Shown piece after piece: positions 22,485 to 31,259 of a stretch of 56,580 nt of DNA. This DNA comes from Deltaproteobacteria bacterium (GTDB lineage: Bacteria; Desulfobacterota; Syntrophia; Syntrophales; UBA8958): the NCBI GenBank assembly GCA_026388335.1, contig JAPLJZ010000012.1, forward strand, positions 1-56,580, given 5' to 3'. The notes beneath the pieces are model-generated. The model was not told the origin of the DNA. It made no database searches and was given only the letters and a program-made list of their open reading frames with translations. Numbering within the stretch: position 1 is the stretch's first letter; each line of letters opens with the position of its first letter. The translations under genes were made by a program, and so were the position numbers.

Positions 22485-24502
22485 GCAACCTCGCCCCCCA
22501 GCTCAACCATGAGCGAGGTAAGTTCCCGGATCTCATCCCGCAGTTCCGCCGCCTTTTCAAAGTCCAGGTCCTCCGCAGCCTTTTTCATTTCCGCCTTCAG
22601 ACGTACGATCAAAGTGGCCAATTCATCTTCCTTCCCATAGGGCGCCTTTCCTTCCCGGACCAGCGGCACGGTGAGATAGTCCGCCTCATAGACCGAGGTC
22701 AGGACATTCGAGATGGTCTTCTTAATGGACTCAGGGGTGATGCCATGCTTCTGATTATACCGGGATTGAATTTTACGGCGGCGTTTTGTCTCAGTGAGGC
22801 AGGCCTGGATAGATTTCGTTATCACATCAGCAAACATGATGACCTGCCCGGAGACATGCCTCGCCGCCCGGCCGGCGGTCTGGATCAGGGATCGTTCCGA
22901 GCGGAGAAAACCCTCTTTGTCGGCGTCAAGGATAGCCACCAGGGAGACCTCGGGGATGTCAAGGCCTTCCCGGAGCAGATTTACTCCGACCAGGACGTCA
23001 AATTCTCCCAACCGCAGGTCTCTGATTATCTCCACCCGTTCCAGGGTATGGATGTCCGAATGGAGATAGCGGACCTTGATCCCCAATTCCTGGTAATAGG
23101 TCGTGAGGTTTTCCGCCATGCGCTTGGTCAGGGTGGTCACCAGGACACGCTCCCCCTTCTCCACCCGTTTCCGGATCTCCCCAAGGAGGTCGTCAACCTG
23201 ATGCTTAACAGGCTTGATGATAATCTCCGGGTCCATGAGACCGGTGGGACGGATGATCTGCTCGACAACCTGTCCATTTGCCCTCCCAATTTCGTATAAG
23301 GCCGGTGTTGCCGAGATATATATGCGCTGCTGGGGAAAGGCTTCGTATTCCTCGAAGCGGAGGGGCCGGTTGTCCAGGGCCGAGGGGAGACGGAAACCGT
23401 ACTCCACCAGGGTTTCCTTCCGGGAACGATCCCCCCGGTACATGCCGATGAGCTGCGGTATCGTTGCATGACTCTCATCAATGATCAAAAGGGAGTTTTT
23501 CGGAAAATACTCCATGAGGGTGGGGGGAGGTTGTCCCGGTTGCCGCCCGGTCAAATAGCGGGAGTAGTTTTCGATCCCCTGACAGTAGCCCATTTCCTCC
23601 ATCATCTCGAGATCAAACATGGTACGCTGTTCCAAACGCTGTGCTTCCAGCAGTTTGTTCTGGCTTTTCAGGTGGACAAGTCGTTCCCGGAGTTCCACGC
23701 GGATCTCCAACATCGCTCGGTTCAGATTATCCTTGGTCGTCACGTAATGGCTTCCCGGATAAATCGCTATTTTTGTTATTTTTTCGATCTTTTTTCTCCT
23801 CAGGGGATCAACGATAACAATATCTTCAATAACATCATCGAAAAAGGTCACCCGGAGCGCCCGTTCCTGTTCATAGGCGGGAAATATTTCCACCACATCA
23901 CCCCGGACCCGGAAGGTCCCTCGGTGAAAATCGATATCGTTTCGTTCATACTGGATTTCCACAAGACGCCTGAGCATGACGTCCCGGCCTATTTCCATCC
24001 CTTCCTCGATATAGAGCTGCATCCCCTGGTAGGCTTCGGGGGAACCGAGACCATAAATACATGACACGCTGGCCACAATAATTACATCCTGACGTTCGAA
24101 AAGGGCATGTGTCGCCGCATGGCGCAGCTTGTCGATCTCTTCGTTGATGGCAGAATCCTTCTCTATATAAGTGTCCGTGCTGGGGAGGTAGGCCTCGGGC
24201 TGATAATAATCGTAATAACTGACAAAATACTCCACCGCATTATCGGGAAAAAGGCTTTTGAATTCCCCGTACAACTGGGCCGCCAGGGTCTTGTTGTGGG
24301 CGATCACCAGAGCGGGGCGCTGAACGGCCTGGATAACCTGGGCAACGGTAAAGGTCTTCCCCGAACCGGTCACCCCCAGGAGAACCTGATGGGGAAGACC
24401 CTGTTCGATCCCCGCAGTCAGCCTGGCTATCGCCTGGGGTTGATCACCCTGGGGTTCATATTCAGAAACAATACGAAAAGGAGGCATATTTGTTTTCTTC
24501 AT
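22481..24502 (-). CDS. uvrB: Excinuclease ABC subunit B
   Basis: About 673 residues. [15 protein letters not shown] is the Walker A motif, [14 protein letters not shown] the damage-wedging beta hairpin region, [19 protein letters not shown] the helicase motif II area, and [13 protein letters not shown] and QTAGRAARH the later helicase motifs. The C-terminus carries the UVR motif that binds UvrC ([14 protein letters not shown]). The ATG chosen begins [20 protein letters not shown] and fits the family N-terminus; a GTG 24 codons upstream would add an unrelated extension. No strong promoter is visible in the ~125 bp before it. First gene of uvrB-uvrC-mntP. Confidence 0.96.
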   Translation of the reverse strand: MKKTNMPPFRIVSEYEPQGDQPQAIARLTAGIEQGLPHQVLLGVTGSGKTFTVAQVIQAVQRPALVIAHNKTLAAQLYGEFKSLFPDNAVEYFVSYYDYYQPEAYLPSTDTYIEKDSAINEEIDKLRHAATHALFERQDVIIVASVSCIYGLGSPEAYQGMQLYIEEGMEIGRDVMLRRLVEIQYERNDIDFHRGTFRVRGDVVEIFPAYEQERALRVTFFDDVIEDIVIVDPLRRKKIEKITKIAIYPGSHYVTTKDNLNRAMLEIRVELRERLVHLKSQNKLLEAQRLEQRTMFDLEMMEEMGYCQGIENYSRYLTGRQPGQPPPTLMEYFPKNSLLIIDESHATIPQLIGMYRGDRSRKETLVEYGFRLPSALDNRPLRFEEYEAFPQQRIYISATPALYEIGRANGQVVEQIIRPTGLMDPEIIIKPVKHQVDDLLGEIRKRVEKGERVLVTTLTKRMAENLTTYYQELGIKVRYLHSDIHTLERVEIIRDLRLGEFDVLVGVNLLREGLDIPEVSLVAILDADKEGFLRSERSLIQTAGRAARHVSGQVIMFADVITKSIQACLTETKRRRKIQSRYNQKHGITPESIKKTISNVLTSVYEADYLTVPLVREGKAPYGKEDELATLIVRLKAEMKKAAEDLDFEKAAELRDEIRELTSLMVELGGEVA

Positions 24503-24628
24503 TTGAACTGGATCATGTCCGTCTGGGTGACGGTCGTCATCCCTGATACCCGTGGGGCGTTCAGGAGATACCACACCGTGTACTGTTCCGGGTAGAGGTT
24601 CTCGGTGGAAAGGTGATCGGAGGAAGAA

Positions 24629-26197
24629 TCATTGCTGTTCGTCCGTCCGGCATTCCATCGCCTGGCGGATACTGCGTGAAAGATCATTAATCTTGAATGG
24701 TTTCTGGATGAAGCCGCCACACTGTTTTGCCAGAACAGCCGTTGCCTCCCTGTCCTTGCTATAGCCGGAGAGCAGGAGTATCCTGACATCGGGGTTGATC
24801 TCCTTCAGCTTTTCATAGACACGTTCCCCGTTCATGCCCGGCATGATCATATCGAGGAGGACGATGTCGATGTTATTCTTTTGCTGCCCGTAAATCTGAA
24901 GGGCCTCCTGGCCATTTCTGGCGGTGAGCACGCGGTATCCCATGACCTCCAGCAGCGACTTGCTGACCGTCACGATCTCGTCTTCATCGTCCACAAAGAG
25001 AATCGTTTCCACGCCCCGCAAGAGATGGTCAATGGAAGGCTCATTTTCCGCCACGGCCGGCTGCTGCGAAACGGGGAAATAGATCCGGAAGGTTGTGCCC
25101 TTGTTGGGTTCGGACTGCACATCGATATATCCGTCATGGCCTTTGACAATGCCATAGACGGATGCCAGCCCGAGACCTGTTCCCCTGCCCATTTCCTTCG
25201 TGGTGAAGAAGGGCTCAAAGATCCTTTCCCTGGTGGCCTCATCCATGCCGACACCCATATCGCTGATGGTCAGAAGGACATAATGGCCCGGTTTCAGCGT
25301 GAAGGGCTGGACGGGCATGGCCTGTATCATCGTATTCTCTGTCCGGACAATGATCTCACCTCCATCGGGCATGGCGTCTGCGGCATTGACGAAGAGGTTC
25401 ATTAAAATCTGCTCCATCTGTCCGGTGTCCGCTTCGACCAGGGAAAGATTTTCTGCGAAATCGAATATGAAAAGGACATCTTTCCTCATCCGCTTGAATG
25501 TCTCCACGTTTCCGCTGATGATGCTATTGAGGTCGATGGGTTTCACCTCATATCGCCCTTTGCGGGCGTATCCCAGGAGCTGTGATGTGAGTTTGGATCC
25601 ACTTTCCACGAGTTTTTCCAAAGTCATGAGGCGCGGATGAAAGGGATGGGTGGCATCGATCTGAAAAAGCATCAAGGAGAGGTGACCCTGAATGCCCATG
25701 AGGATATTGTTGAAATCATGGGCGATGCCGCCGGCGAGGGTGCCGATGGCTTCCATCTTCTGAGCCTGTCGCAACTGTGCTTCCGTCATGGCCAGCTTCC
25801 CGTTGATGAGGGCGTTTTCTTTCGACAACCTGCTGGTTTTCAGGGTGTTTTGGATCCGCTTGATTAGTTTGTCAATCTCAAAGGGCTTGCAGAGGTAATC
25901 ATCGGCTCCCCCTTTCAGGGCGGCCACGGCGTATTCGGCGGAGCCCTGCGCGGTCATGATGATGACCTGCACATCAGGGAAATTTTTCTTAATCCGCGAC
26001 AGGACGGTAAAACCATCCATCTCGGGCATCATCAGATCAAGAAGGACCAAATCACAGCCCTGATCCTGGATATAGGAGAGGGCTTTCCCGCCGTCGGTGA
26101 AGCATTGAATATCATATCCACGGCTGCTCAACAGAGTATCCAGGCTTTCGCACATGCGAATCTCATCGTCCACAACCAGAATCCGCTGTTTATCCAT
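24629..26197 (-). CDS. Hybrid signalling protein: receiver - histidine kinase - receiver
   Basis: 522 residues. Receiver 1 (~4-120) has phospho-acceptor Asp54 in VLLDLMMPEMDG and the conserved Lys in CKPFEI. The kinase has His160 in LAGGIAHDFNNILMG and an ATPase domain (~255-375) with NLFVNAADAMPDGG, ISDMGVGMDE, FEPFFTTKEMGRGTGLGL. Receiver 2 (~393-510) has VLLDMIMPGMNGERV and IQKPFKIN. There is no membrane segment or sensor domain, so input must come through receiver 1. It starts 35 bp after the HDOD-kinase gene and is very probably its partner. Confidence 0.93.
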   Translation of the reverse strand: MDKQRILVVDDEIRMCESLDTLLSSRGYDIQCFTDGGKALSYIQDQGCDLVLLDLMMPEMDGFTVLSRIKKNFPDVQVIIMTAQGSAEYAVAALKGGADDYLCKPFEIDKLIKRIQNTLKTSRLSKENALINGKLAMTEAQLRQAQKMEAIGTLAGGIAHDFNNILMGIQGHLSLMLFQIDATHPFHPRLMTLEKLVESGSKLTSQLLGYARKGRYEVKPIDLNSIISGNVETFKRMRKDVLFIFDFAENLSLVEADTGQMEQILMNLFVNAADAMPDGGEIIVRTENTMIQAMPVQPFTLKPGHYVLLTISDMGVGMDEATRERIFEPFFTTKEMGRGTGLGLASVYGIVKGHDGYIDVQSEPNKGTTFRIYFPVSQQPAVAENEPSIDHLLRGVETILFVDDEDEIVTVSKSLLEVMGYRVLTARNGQEALQIYGQQKNNIDIVLLDMIMPGMNGERVYEKLKEINPDVRILLLSGYSKDREATAVLAKQCGGFIQKPFKINDLSRSIRQAMECRTDEQQ

Positions 26198-26232
26198 TTC
26201 TCTTCAGGTCCCCCCGTAAAAAGTTTGCCCGC

Positions 26233-28368
26233 TTACGTCCTTACCGGCAGGGTAAGGATAAAGGTTGCCCCTTTGCCGGGAGCGCTGTCGCAGGTCACAG
26301 TTCCCCCTTGGTCCCTCATGAGTTGATAGACAACGGAAAGGCCGATACCGGAATGCCCTTTCCCTTTTGTGCTCACGCAGGGTTCAAAGATCTTCGTCAG
26401 AACGGCAGGGTCGATGCCCGGACCGTCGTCGCGAATCATGATCCGGATCTCCCGGCTGTCGCTCACCTGTTTCCTGGCGCCGTTACCCGCCGCTATCATC
26501 GGGATGCTTGCCGTCTCTATAAAAATATTCCCTCCCTGGTCCATCGCTTCGACGGCGTTTTTGAGAAGATTGAGCAGAATCTGTTTCATGCCGTCGCTGT
26601 CTATCGTTGTTTTCGGCAGGTCGGGTTCCAGTTGGAGATGAAAATTGATCCCCCACTGCGTTGCTGCTGCACTGCCGATCATCTTGGTTATGTTGGAAAT
26701 GAGGGTGTTGAGATCGACGGGTGTCTTTACCCGGACCTTTGATTTTTCCGCATCGGAAAGCTCCGGGAGAATGCGGGTAATGCGGTCGATCTCCTCGTGG
26801 ATGATCTGGATTTCTTTTTGTACGCCGTTGTTTTCGCCAAGTTTTAAAGCAATAATCTGGAGAAAGTTTTTAATAATGCCCAAGGGGTTGTTGATTTCGT
26901 GGGCCACCCGGCGGGTCAGCGCCATTACCGCCGCCATCCTTTCCGATTGCACCCTCCGGGCATGATCCCGCTTCAGGTGATCGGCATGCAAGGCTGCCGC
27001 GACAACATTCGTAAACAGCTTTAACAGGGGAAGACGTTTTTTCAGACAAACCACTTCTTCTTCATCGAGGCCAACGGCCACAATGCCCACCTTCTCCGAG
27101 CGGGTGATCAAAGGGGCGCAGATCAGTCCTTTTTTACCCAGGCGCCGGGCAAGCTGCTCATCCATAATTGCCCTGACGCCGTTTTCCTGATCGAGAGAAG
27201 AGAGGATCAATCCCTCCAGGAGACATCTTACGGAAATCCCCGCCTTCTGTTCCATGGACAGGGTAAGGCTGTCTGAACAGGGGTCACCGTGGTTAACAAG
27301 GACCTGGCGGTCGCTGTCATAAAGAAACAGCAGGGCCTCCGGAGCGTCGAACAGGGCACGGAGACCTTCATGAATGGCTTGAAGCATGCCTTCTTCATCA
27401 GCCGCCTCCGTCAGATTCTTCAGGGGGCCGAAAAGCATGGCCATGTCTTCGACGTCGCTCATCAGCTCGCGGCTTTTTACGCCATCGTCGTCTTCGCTGG
27501 GTGGCAGATGGTCTTTTGTTCCGATGTCGATACCCAGGGATTGGGCCATGGTCTCCATCTCTTCCTCTGCCTGGACGATCAACTCCGACGTTTCATCGCG
27601 ACTGAAGGAAAAGAAGCACATGGCATCTTCACACCGGACACTGCTGGATTCGGTCATTTCTGCCAGGATATTGGCGGCATAGACGATCTTGACCAGGGGA
27701 AATGCGGTGGCGATTCGCCCTGCAGGTTCATGGTGATAAAGAACGGCGTCTACGGTTAAGGAATCGAGATTCCATTGACTCAATAGCCAGGCGCCCACTT
27801 CCGGATGAGGCGCCCCGATTTTCCTTTCTTCATCCAGAAGATGCTGGGATTCATGAGATGCGGAAGCGTTATCGAGAACCTGGGCATACAATTCGGGGAA
27901 ATTGGCACTGAGGACCAGCCTTCCTATGTCGTGGATCATGCCGGCGAAAAAGGCCTGTTCCGTTTCCCGGTATCCTGTCTTTGCGGCAATCACCCGGGCC
28001 AGGATGGCAGAGAGCAGGGAATGGCGCCAGAATCTCTTCAGGTGGATAGCGTTATGGCCGTGGTTGCTGCTGAATACCTGATGAACGGCGGCGCTGAAGA
28101 CAAGATTTTTAAAGGTGTTCCGCCCCATCCGGAGCAGGGCTTGATCGATATGGGATATCTTTTCCTGATTTCGGTAATAAGATGAATTGGCAAGATGCAA
28201 CACCCTGCTCGTCAAGCCGGCGTCTGTTGCGAGGACACGGGACAGCTCCTGAAAGCTGATGTTATCATCACCGCAGATCTCAACAAGGCGTATCAGGATA
28301 TGGGGCAGGGTCGGCAGTCGTTTAAACGCCTTTAGGTGAGCGAGAAAATTCTGAAACCGTTCATCCAT
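26233..28368 (-). CDS. HDOD - GAF - histidine kinase protein
   Basis: About 711 residues and no membrane segments. Residues ~15-210 are an HDOD domain (LPTLPHILIRLVEI, FQELSRVLATDAGLTSRVLH, FFAGMIHDIGRLVL), a catalytically changed HD-type module that often scaffolds signalling. A GAF-like domain lies at ~325-470. The kinase core follows: ALTRRVAHEINNPLGIIKNF with the phospho-His, then LLNLLKNAVEAMDQGGNIFI, IRDDGPGIDP and FEPCVSTKGKGHSGIGLSV. The start at 28368 is preferred over an ATG five codons upstream because GGAG lies ahead of it. HDOD plus kinase in one chain, next to a REC-kinase-REC protein, suggests a cytoplasmic relay. Target unknown. Confidence 0.92.
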   Translation of the reverse strand: MDERFQNFLAHLKAFKRLPTLPHILIRLVEICGDDNISFQELSRVLATDAGLTSRVLHLANSSYYRNQEKISHIDQALLRMGRNTFKNLVFSAAVHQVFSSNHGHNAIHLKRFWRHSLLSAILARVIAAKTGYRETEQAFFAGMIHDIGRLVLSANFPELYAQVLDNASASHESQHLLDEERKIGAPHPEVGAWLLSQWNLDSLTVDAVLYHHEPAGRIATAFPLVKIVYAANILAEMTESSSVRCEDAMCFFSFSRDETSELIVQAEEEMETMAQSLGIDIGTKDHLPPSEDDDGVKSRELMSDVEDMAMLFGPLKNLTEAADEEGMLQAIHEGLRALFDAPEALLFLYDSDRQVLVNHGDPCSDSLTLSMEQKAGISVRCLLEGLILSSLDQENGVRAIMDEQLARRLGKKGLICAPLITRSEKVGIVAVGLDEEEVVCLKKRLPLLKLFTNVVAAALHADHLKRDHARRVQSERMAAVMALTRRVAHEINNPLGIIKNFLQIIALKLGENNGVQKEIQIIHEEIDRITRILPELSDAEKSKVRVKTPVDLNTLISNITKMIGSAAATQWGINFHLQLEPDLPKTTIDSDGMKQILLNLLKNAVEAMDQGGNIFIETASIPMIAAGNGARKQVSDSREIRIMIRDDGPGIDPAVLTKIFEPCVSTKGKGHSGIGLSVVYQLMRDQGGTVTCDSAPGKGATFILTLPVRT

Positions 28369-28407
28369 AAACAGCCGCTCCATTTAGATGACATGTAAGT
28401 GCCGGAA

Positions 28408-28436
28408 CATTTAGTGTAAATAACTCTGCATGTCAA
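28408..28436 (-). promoter_or_regulatory. Promoter of the HDOD-kinase operon
   Basis: Minus strand TTGACA (28431-28436), 17 nt, TAAATG (28408-28413). It would give a leader of about 33 nt to the start at 28368. Confidence 0.5.
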
Positions 28437-28456
28437 TACATAAAAATGTAAGGACG

Positions 28457-28508
28457 ACGTTAAATAAATAACGTGTAATTTAATTTATATGTTGTGCTGT
28501 TACAACAT
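28457..28508. repeat. Two inverted repeats between the divergent kinase and phaC genes
   Basis: ACGTTA-N6-TAACGT (28457-28474) and ATGTTGT-N6-ACAACAT (28489-28508) lie midway between the two divergent promoters. They are plausible regulator sites; no regulator is adjacent. Confidence 0.4.
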
Positions 28509-28552
28509 CGTTATGGTTTGATTTTTTTTGCGAGTTAATCGATATTTGCAGC

Positions 28553-28580
28553 TTGATATTATTTTGATTTCTGATAGCAT
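28553..28580 (+). promoter_or_regulatory. Possible promoter of phaC
   Basis: TTGATA (28553-28558), 16 nt, TAGCAT (28575-28580), leaving about 55-60 nt to the phaC start. Confidence 0.35.
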
Positions 28581-28644
28581 TTCACGAAGTAGAGAGATCT
28601 TTGGCCCTATAGTTTCAGAAACCGTCATCTAAGGAGGATATCCT

Positions 28645-30378
28645 ATGGAAACCGGTAAGAATGCCGCTCATAGCAGTGTTGACAGTTTCATCCACGCCCG
28701 GCAAGCCAGATTCACCATGAATCTGTCGCCCGTTACCCAGTTGCTTGCCTTCCTGGACTGGTTCCTCAACCTCGCCGATTCGCCGGGGACACAGTACCGA
28801 ATCCTTGAGGATTTCATGGAAAAAAACAAGAGTTACTGGGACTATGTCTCTCGAACCATGATCAATAACGATGGGGAGCCGGAGAAACCGATTGCCGTTG
28901 ATTCACGTTTTAAAGCGGAAGCATGGCAGCAGTGGCCCTACAACCTCATCAACCAGGCATTTCTTCTGTCAGAACAATGGTGGCATAATTCAACATCGGG
29001 CATCCCCGGCGTCTCCTCCCATAATCAGAATGTGGTTTCCACCATGGCCCGGCAACTTATGGATATATGTTCACCCGCCAACAGTCTCCTGACAAACCCG
29101 GTGCTTTTGAAGATCACCGAGGATCAGGGAGGTCAGAATCTTGTCCGGGGATGGAAAAATCTGCTGGACGACTGGCGCCGCAAGCAGAACAAGGAGCTTC
29201 CGGTGGGAACGGAGAATTTTAAACCCGGGGAAACGGTCGCCATAACACCGGGAAAGATAGTTTTCCGTAATCATATCATCGAACTGATCCAGTATGCCCC
29301 CGCCACGAAAGAGGTAGGTGCGGAACCGCTTTTAATCGTCCCGGCCTGGATTATGAAATACTACATCCTCGATCTGTCCCCTCATAACTCCCTCGTAAAA
29401 TATCTGGTGGACAAGGGGCATACCGTCTTTATGATCTCCTGGAAAAACCCCACGGCGGAAGACCGTAATCTCGGCATGGGAGACTATCAGTTCGACGGCG
29501 TCATGGCGGCTATCAACACCATTTCAAAAATTTTACCGGGACGGAAGATCCACACGGCAGGATATTGCCTGGGCGGCACCATGTTGGCTATAGTTGCAGC
29601 AACCATGGCCAGGGATGGGGATGATCGCCTGGGAAGCATGACCCTGCTCGCAGCCCAGACGGACTTTACGGAGGCGGGGGAGCTGACCCTGTTCATCGAT
29701 GAAAATCAGGTCAACTACCTGACGGATATCATGTTCGACCGGGGGTATCTGGACACGAAAGAAATGGCCGGGGCCTTCCAACTCCTCCGGGCCAATGATC
29801 TCCTCTGGTCCAGGATTATTCAAGATTACCTCATGGGTGAGCGTCGGCCCCTGAATGACCTGATGTCCTGGAACGCCGACGCCACGCGCATGCCCCACCG
29901 GATGCACAGCCAATACCTGCGGCGCCTGTTCCTGGACAATGACCTCTTCGAGGGCAGATACAAGGTCAACGAACGGAATATCGTCATCAGCGATATCCGT
30001 GTCCCCGTTTTCATCGTCGGCACCGTCCAGGACCATGTCGCACCCTGGCGATCCGTTTACAAGTTTCACCTGACGTCGGATGCGGATACGGTGACCTTTG
30101 TCCTGACCAGCGGCGGACACAACGCCGGGATCATAAGCGAACCTCAGAACACAAAGCGGACGTACCAGATGTCCACCCACCACGAAGGAGAAAAATATAT
30201 CGATACCGATCGCTGGCTGGAAGAAACACCCACGTTCAAGGGGTCCTGGTGGCTCCCATGGGAGGAATGGTTGACAGCTCATTCTACCGGTCAGACGGTG
30301 CCGCCGGAAATGGGAGCCCCGGAAAAGGGACTAAAACCCCGGGGGGACGCTCCCGGAACATACGTCCTGCAGATATGA
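28645..30378 (+). CDS. phaC: Poly(3-hydroxyalkanoate) synthase, class I-like
   Basis: 577 residues, the usual size of class I/II PhaC. The alpha/beta-hydrolase core has the lipase-like box TAGYCLGGTMLA with nucleophile Cys308; VGTVQDHVAPWRSVY holds the catalytic Asp and SGGHNAGI the His. VPAWIMKYYILDLSPHNSLV and DKGHTVFMISWKNP are characteristic PhaC motifs, and GSWWLPWEEWL lies at the C-terminus. It polymerises 3-hydroxyacyl-CoA on the granule surface. AAGGAGGATATCCT gives a very strong ribosome site. No phaA, phaB, phasin or PhaE/PhaR gene is nearby, so it stands alone. Confidence 0.93.
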   Translation: METGKNAAHSSVDSFIHARQARFTMNLSPVTQLLAFLDWFLNLADSPGTQYRILEDFMEKNKSYWDYVSRTMINNDGEPEKPIAVDSRFKAEAWQQWPYNLINQAFLLSEQWWHNSTSGIPGVSSHNQNVVSTMARQLMDICSPANSLLTNPVLLKITEDQGGQNLVRGWKNLLDDWRRKQNKELPVGTENFKPGETVAITPGKIVFRNHIIELIQYAPATKEVGAEPLLIVPAWIMKYYILDLSPHNSLVKYLVDKGHTVFMISWKNPTAEDRNLGMGDYQFDGVMAAINTISKILPGRKIHTAGYCLGGTMLAIVAATMARDGDDRLGSMTLLAAQTDFTEAGELTLFIDENQVNYLTDIMFDRGYLDTKEMAGAFQLLRANDLLWSRIIQDYLMGERRPLNDLMSWNADATRMPHRMHSQYLRRLFLDNDLFEGRYKVNERNIVISDIRVPVFIVGTVQDHVAPWRSVYKFHLTSDADTVTFVLTSGGHNAGIISEPQNTKRTYQMSTHHEGEKYIDTDRWLEETPTFKGSWWLPWEEWLTAHSTGQTVPPEMGAPEKGLKPRGDAPGTYVLQI

Positions 30379-30398
30379 TACAAGCGGGACGTTTTGTC

Positions 30399-30426
30399 TT
30401 GACAATTACAACCGGATATGATTAAT
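30399..30426 (+). promoter_or_regulatory. Predicted promoter of the rpmH-rnpA-yidD-yidC-khpB-mnmE block
   Basis: TTGACA (30399-30404), 16 nt, ATTAAT (30421-30426), about 45 nt before the rpmH start codon. It begins only about 20 bp after the phaC stop. Confidence 0.5.
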
Positions 30427-30470
30427 GGCGCATCTTCGCATGGTCATTTACTTCACTGAGGCTTGAAAAG

Positions 30471-30608
30471 ATGAAAAAGACACTAAGAACTATAAGTAAT
30501 ACAAGCAGGAAAAGAACCCATGGCTTCCTTGTCCGCATGGCTACGAAAGGCGGCAGGCTCGTCCTTAACCGCCGGCGGGCAAAAGGAAGGAAAAGACTGG
30601 CTGTTTAG
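30471..30608 (+). CDS. rpmH: 50S ribosomal protein L34
   Basis: A 45-residue frame. [20 protein letters not shown] followed by [13 protein letters not shown] is the L34 signature. The N-terminus ([12 protein letters not shown]) differs from the common MKRTYQPS form but the length is normal. GAGG lies 9 nt before the ATG. It heads the classical block, with rnpA right behind. Confidence 0.95.
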   Translation: MKKTLRTISNTSRKRTHGFLVRMATKGGRLVLNRRRAKGRKRLAV

Positions 30609-30661
30609 CCTTGCCAAAAGACAGGTCTGTGCGCCCCGGCGCACTTGTATCTGCATATCCC

Positions 30662-31009
30662 ATGGAAAATTCAACCTTTGGCAAACTGGAAAGGGTACAC
30701 AAAAGACGAGATTATTTGACGGTCTATCAACAGGGGGTTCGCACACATTCAGAGCATTTTACCTGTATCGTATGCCCGAACCCATCAGGAACCAGACGGC
30801 TGGGGATCACCATTATAAAAAAGGTGGGAAACGCTGTCACAAGAAACAGGATCAAACGTCTCATTCGGGAATTTTACCGTTTGCATAAGCCGAGGTTGCC
30901 GGCTTCTCTTGATATCGTGATCATGGTGAAGGTCCGTACATCGTTGCCAACACATCACGAGGTACGGAGGGAGCTGGAAAGGCTTTTAATTAGAACCAGG
31001 GATGAATAA
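30662..31009 (+). CDS. rnpA: Ribonuclease P protein component
   Basis: About 115 residues. [20 protein letters not shown] is the typical start, and [20 protein letters not shown] is the RNR-containing RNA-binding helix that defines RnpA. It assists the RNase P RNA in maturing tRNA 5' ends. The frame is open back to a TTG at 30611, which would add 17 residues unlike the family, so the ATG is preferred although no clear ribosome site precedes it. It overlaps yidD by 8 bp. Confidence 0.92.
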   Translation: MENSTFGKLERVHKRRDYLTVYQQGVRTHSEHFTCIVCPNPSGTRRLGITIIKKVGNAVTRNRIKRLIREFYRLHKPRLPASLDIVIMVKVRTSLPTHHEVRRELERLLIRTRDE

Positions 31010-31238
31010 TAAGATATTTTCACAAATCCCGGCAAACATACTTGTTTTGCTTATACGTCTATATCAGTTGTTCGTCTCCCCGATCCTGCCCCCATCCTGT
31101 CGTTTTTACCCGACCTGCTCTGAGTACGCCATTCTGTCCATTCGGCGTCATGGCCCTTGGAAGGGCTCTTTAGCCGGTCTGAAGCGTCTCGGTCGCTGTC
31201 ACCCCCTGAACCCCGGTGGTTACGACCCTGTAAGATAA
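31002..31238 (+). CDS. yidD: Membrane protein insertion efficiency factor YidD
   Basis: 78 residues. [20 protein letters not shown], then [18 protein letters not shown] and [15 protein letters not shown] contain all family hallmarks, including the three conserved cysteines. An amphipathic N-terminal helix places it on the inner face of the membrane, where it helps YidC-dependent insertion. Confidence 0.95.
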   Translation: MNNKIFSQIPANILVLLIRLYQLFVSPILPPSCRFYPTCSEYAILSIRRHGPWKGSLAGLKRLGRCHPLNPGGYDPVR

Positions 31239-31259
31239 TTGAAATACGGGAGGTTATGA

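Noticed and set aside
24499-24789. Leftward 96-codon frame spanning the end of the hybrid kinase and the uvrB start
   Set aside because: Overlaps both genes in another frame and has no ribosome site. The tail looks somewhat protein-like, but not enough to call.
29533-30282. 249-codon leftward frame opposite phaC
   Set aside because: phaC carries all family motifs; the antisense frame shows no domain and no start signals.
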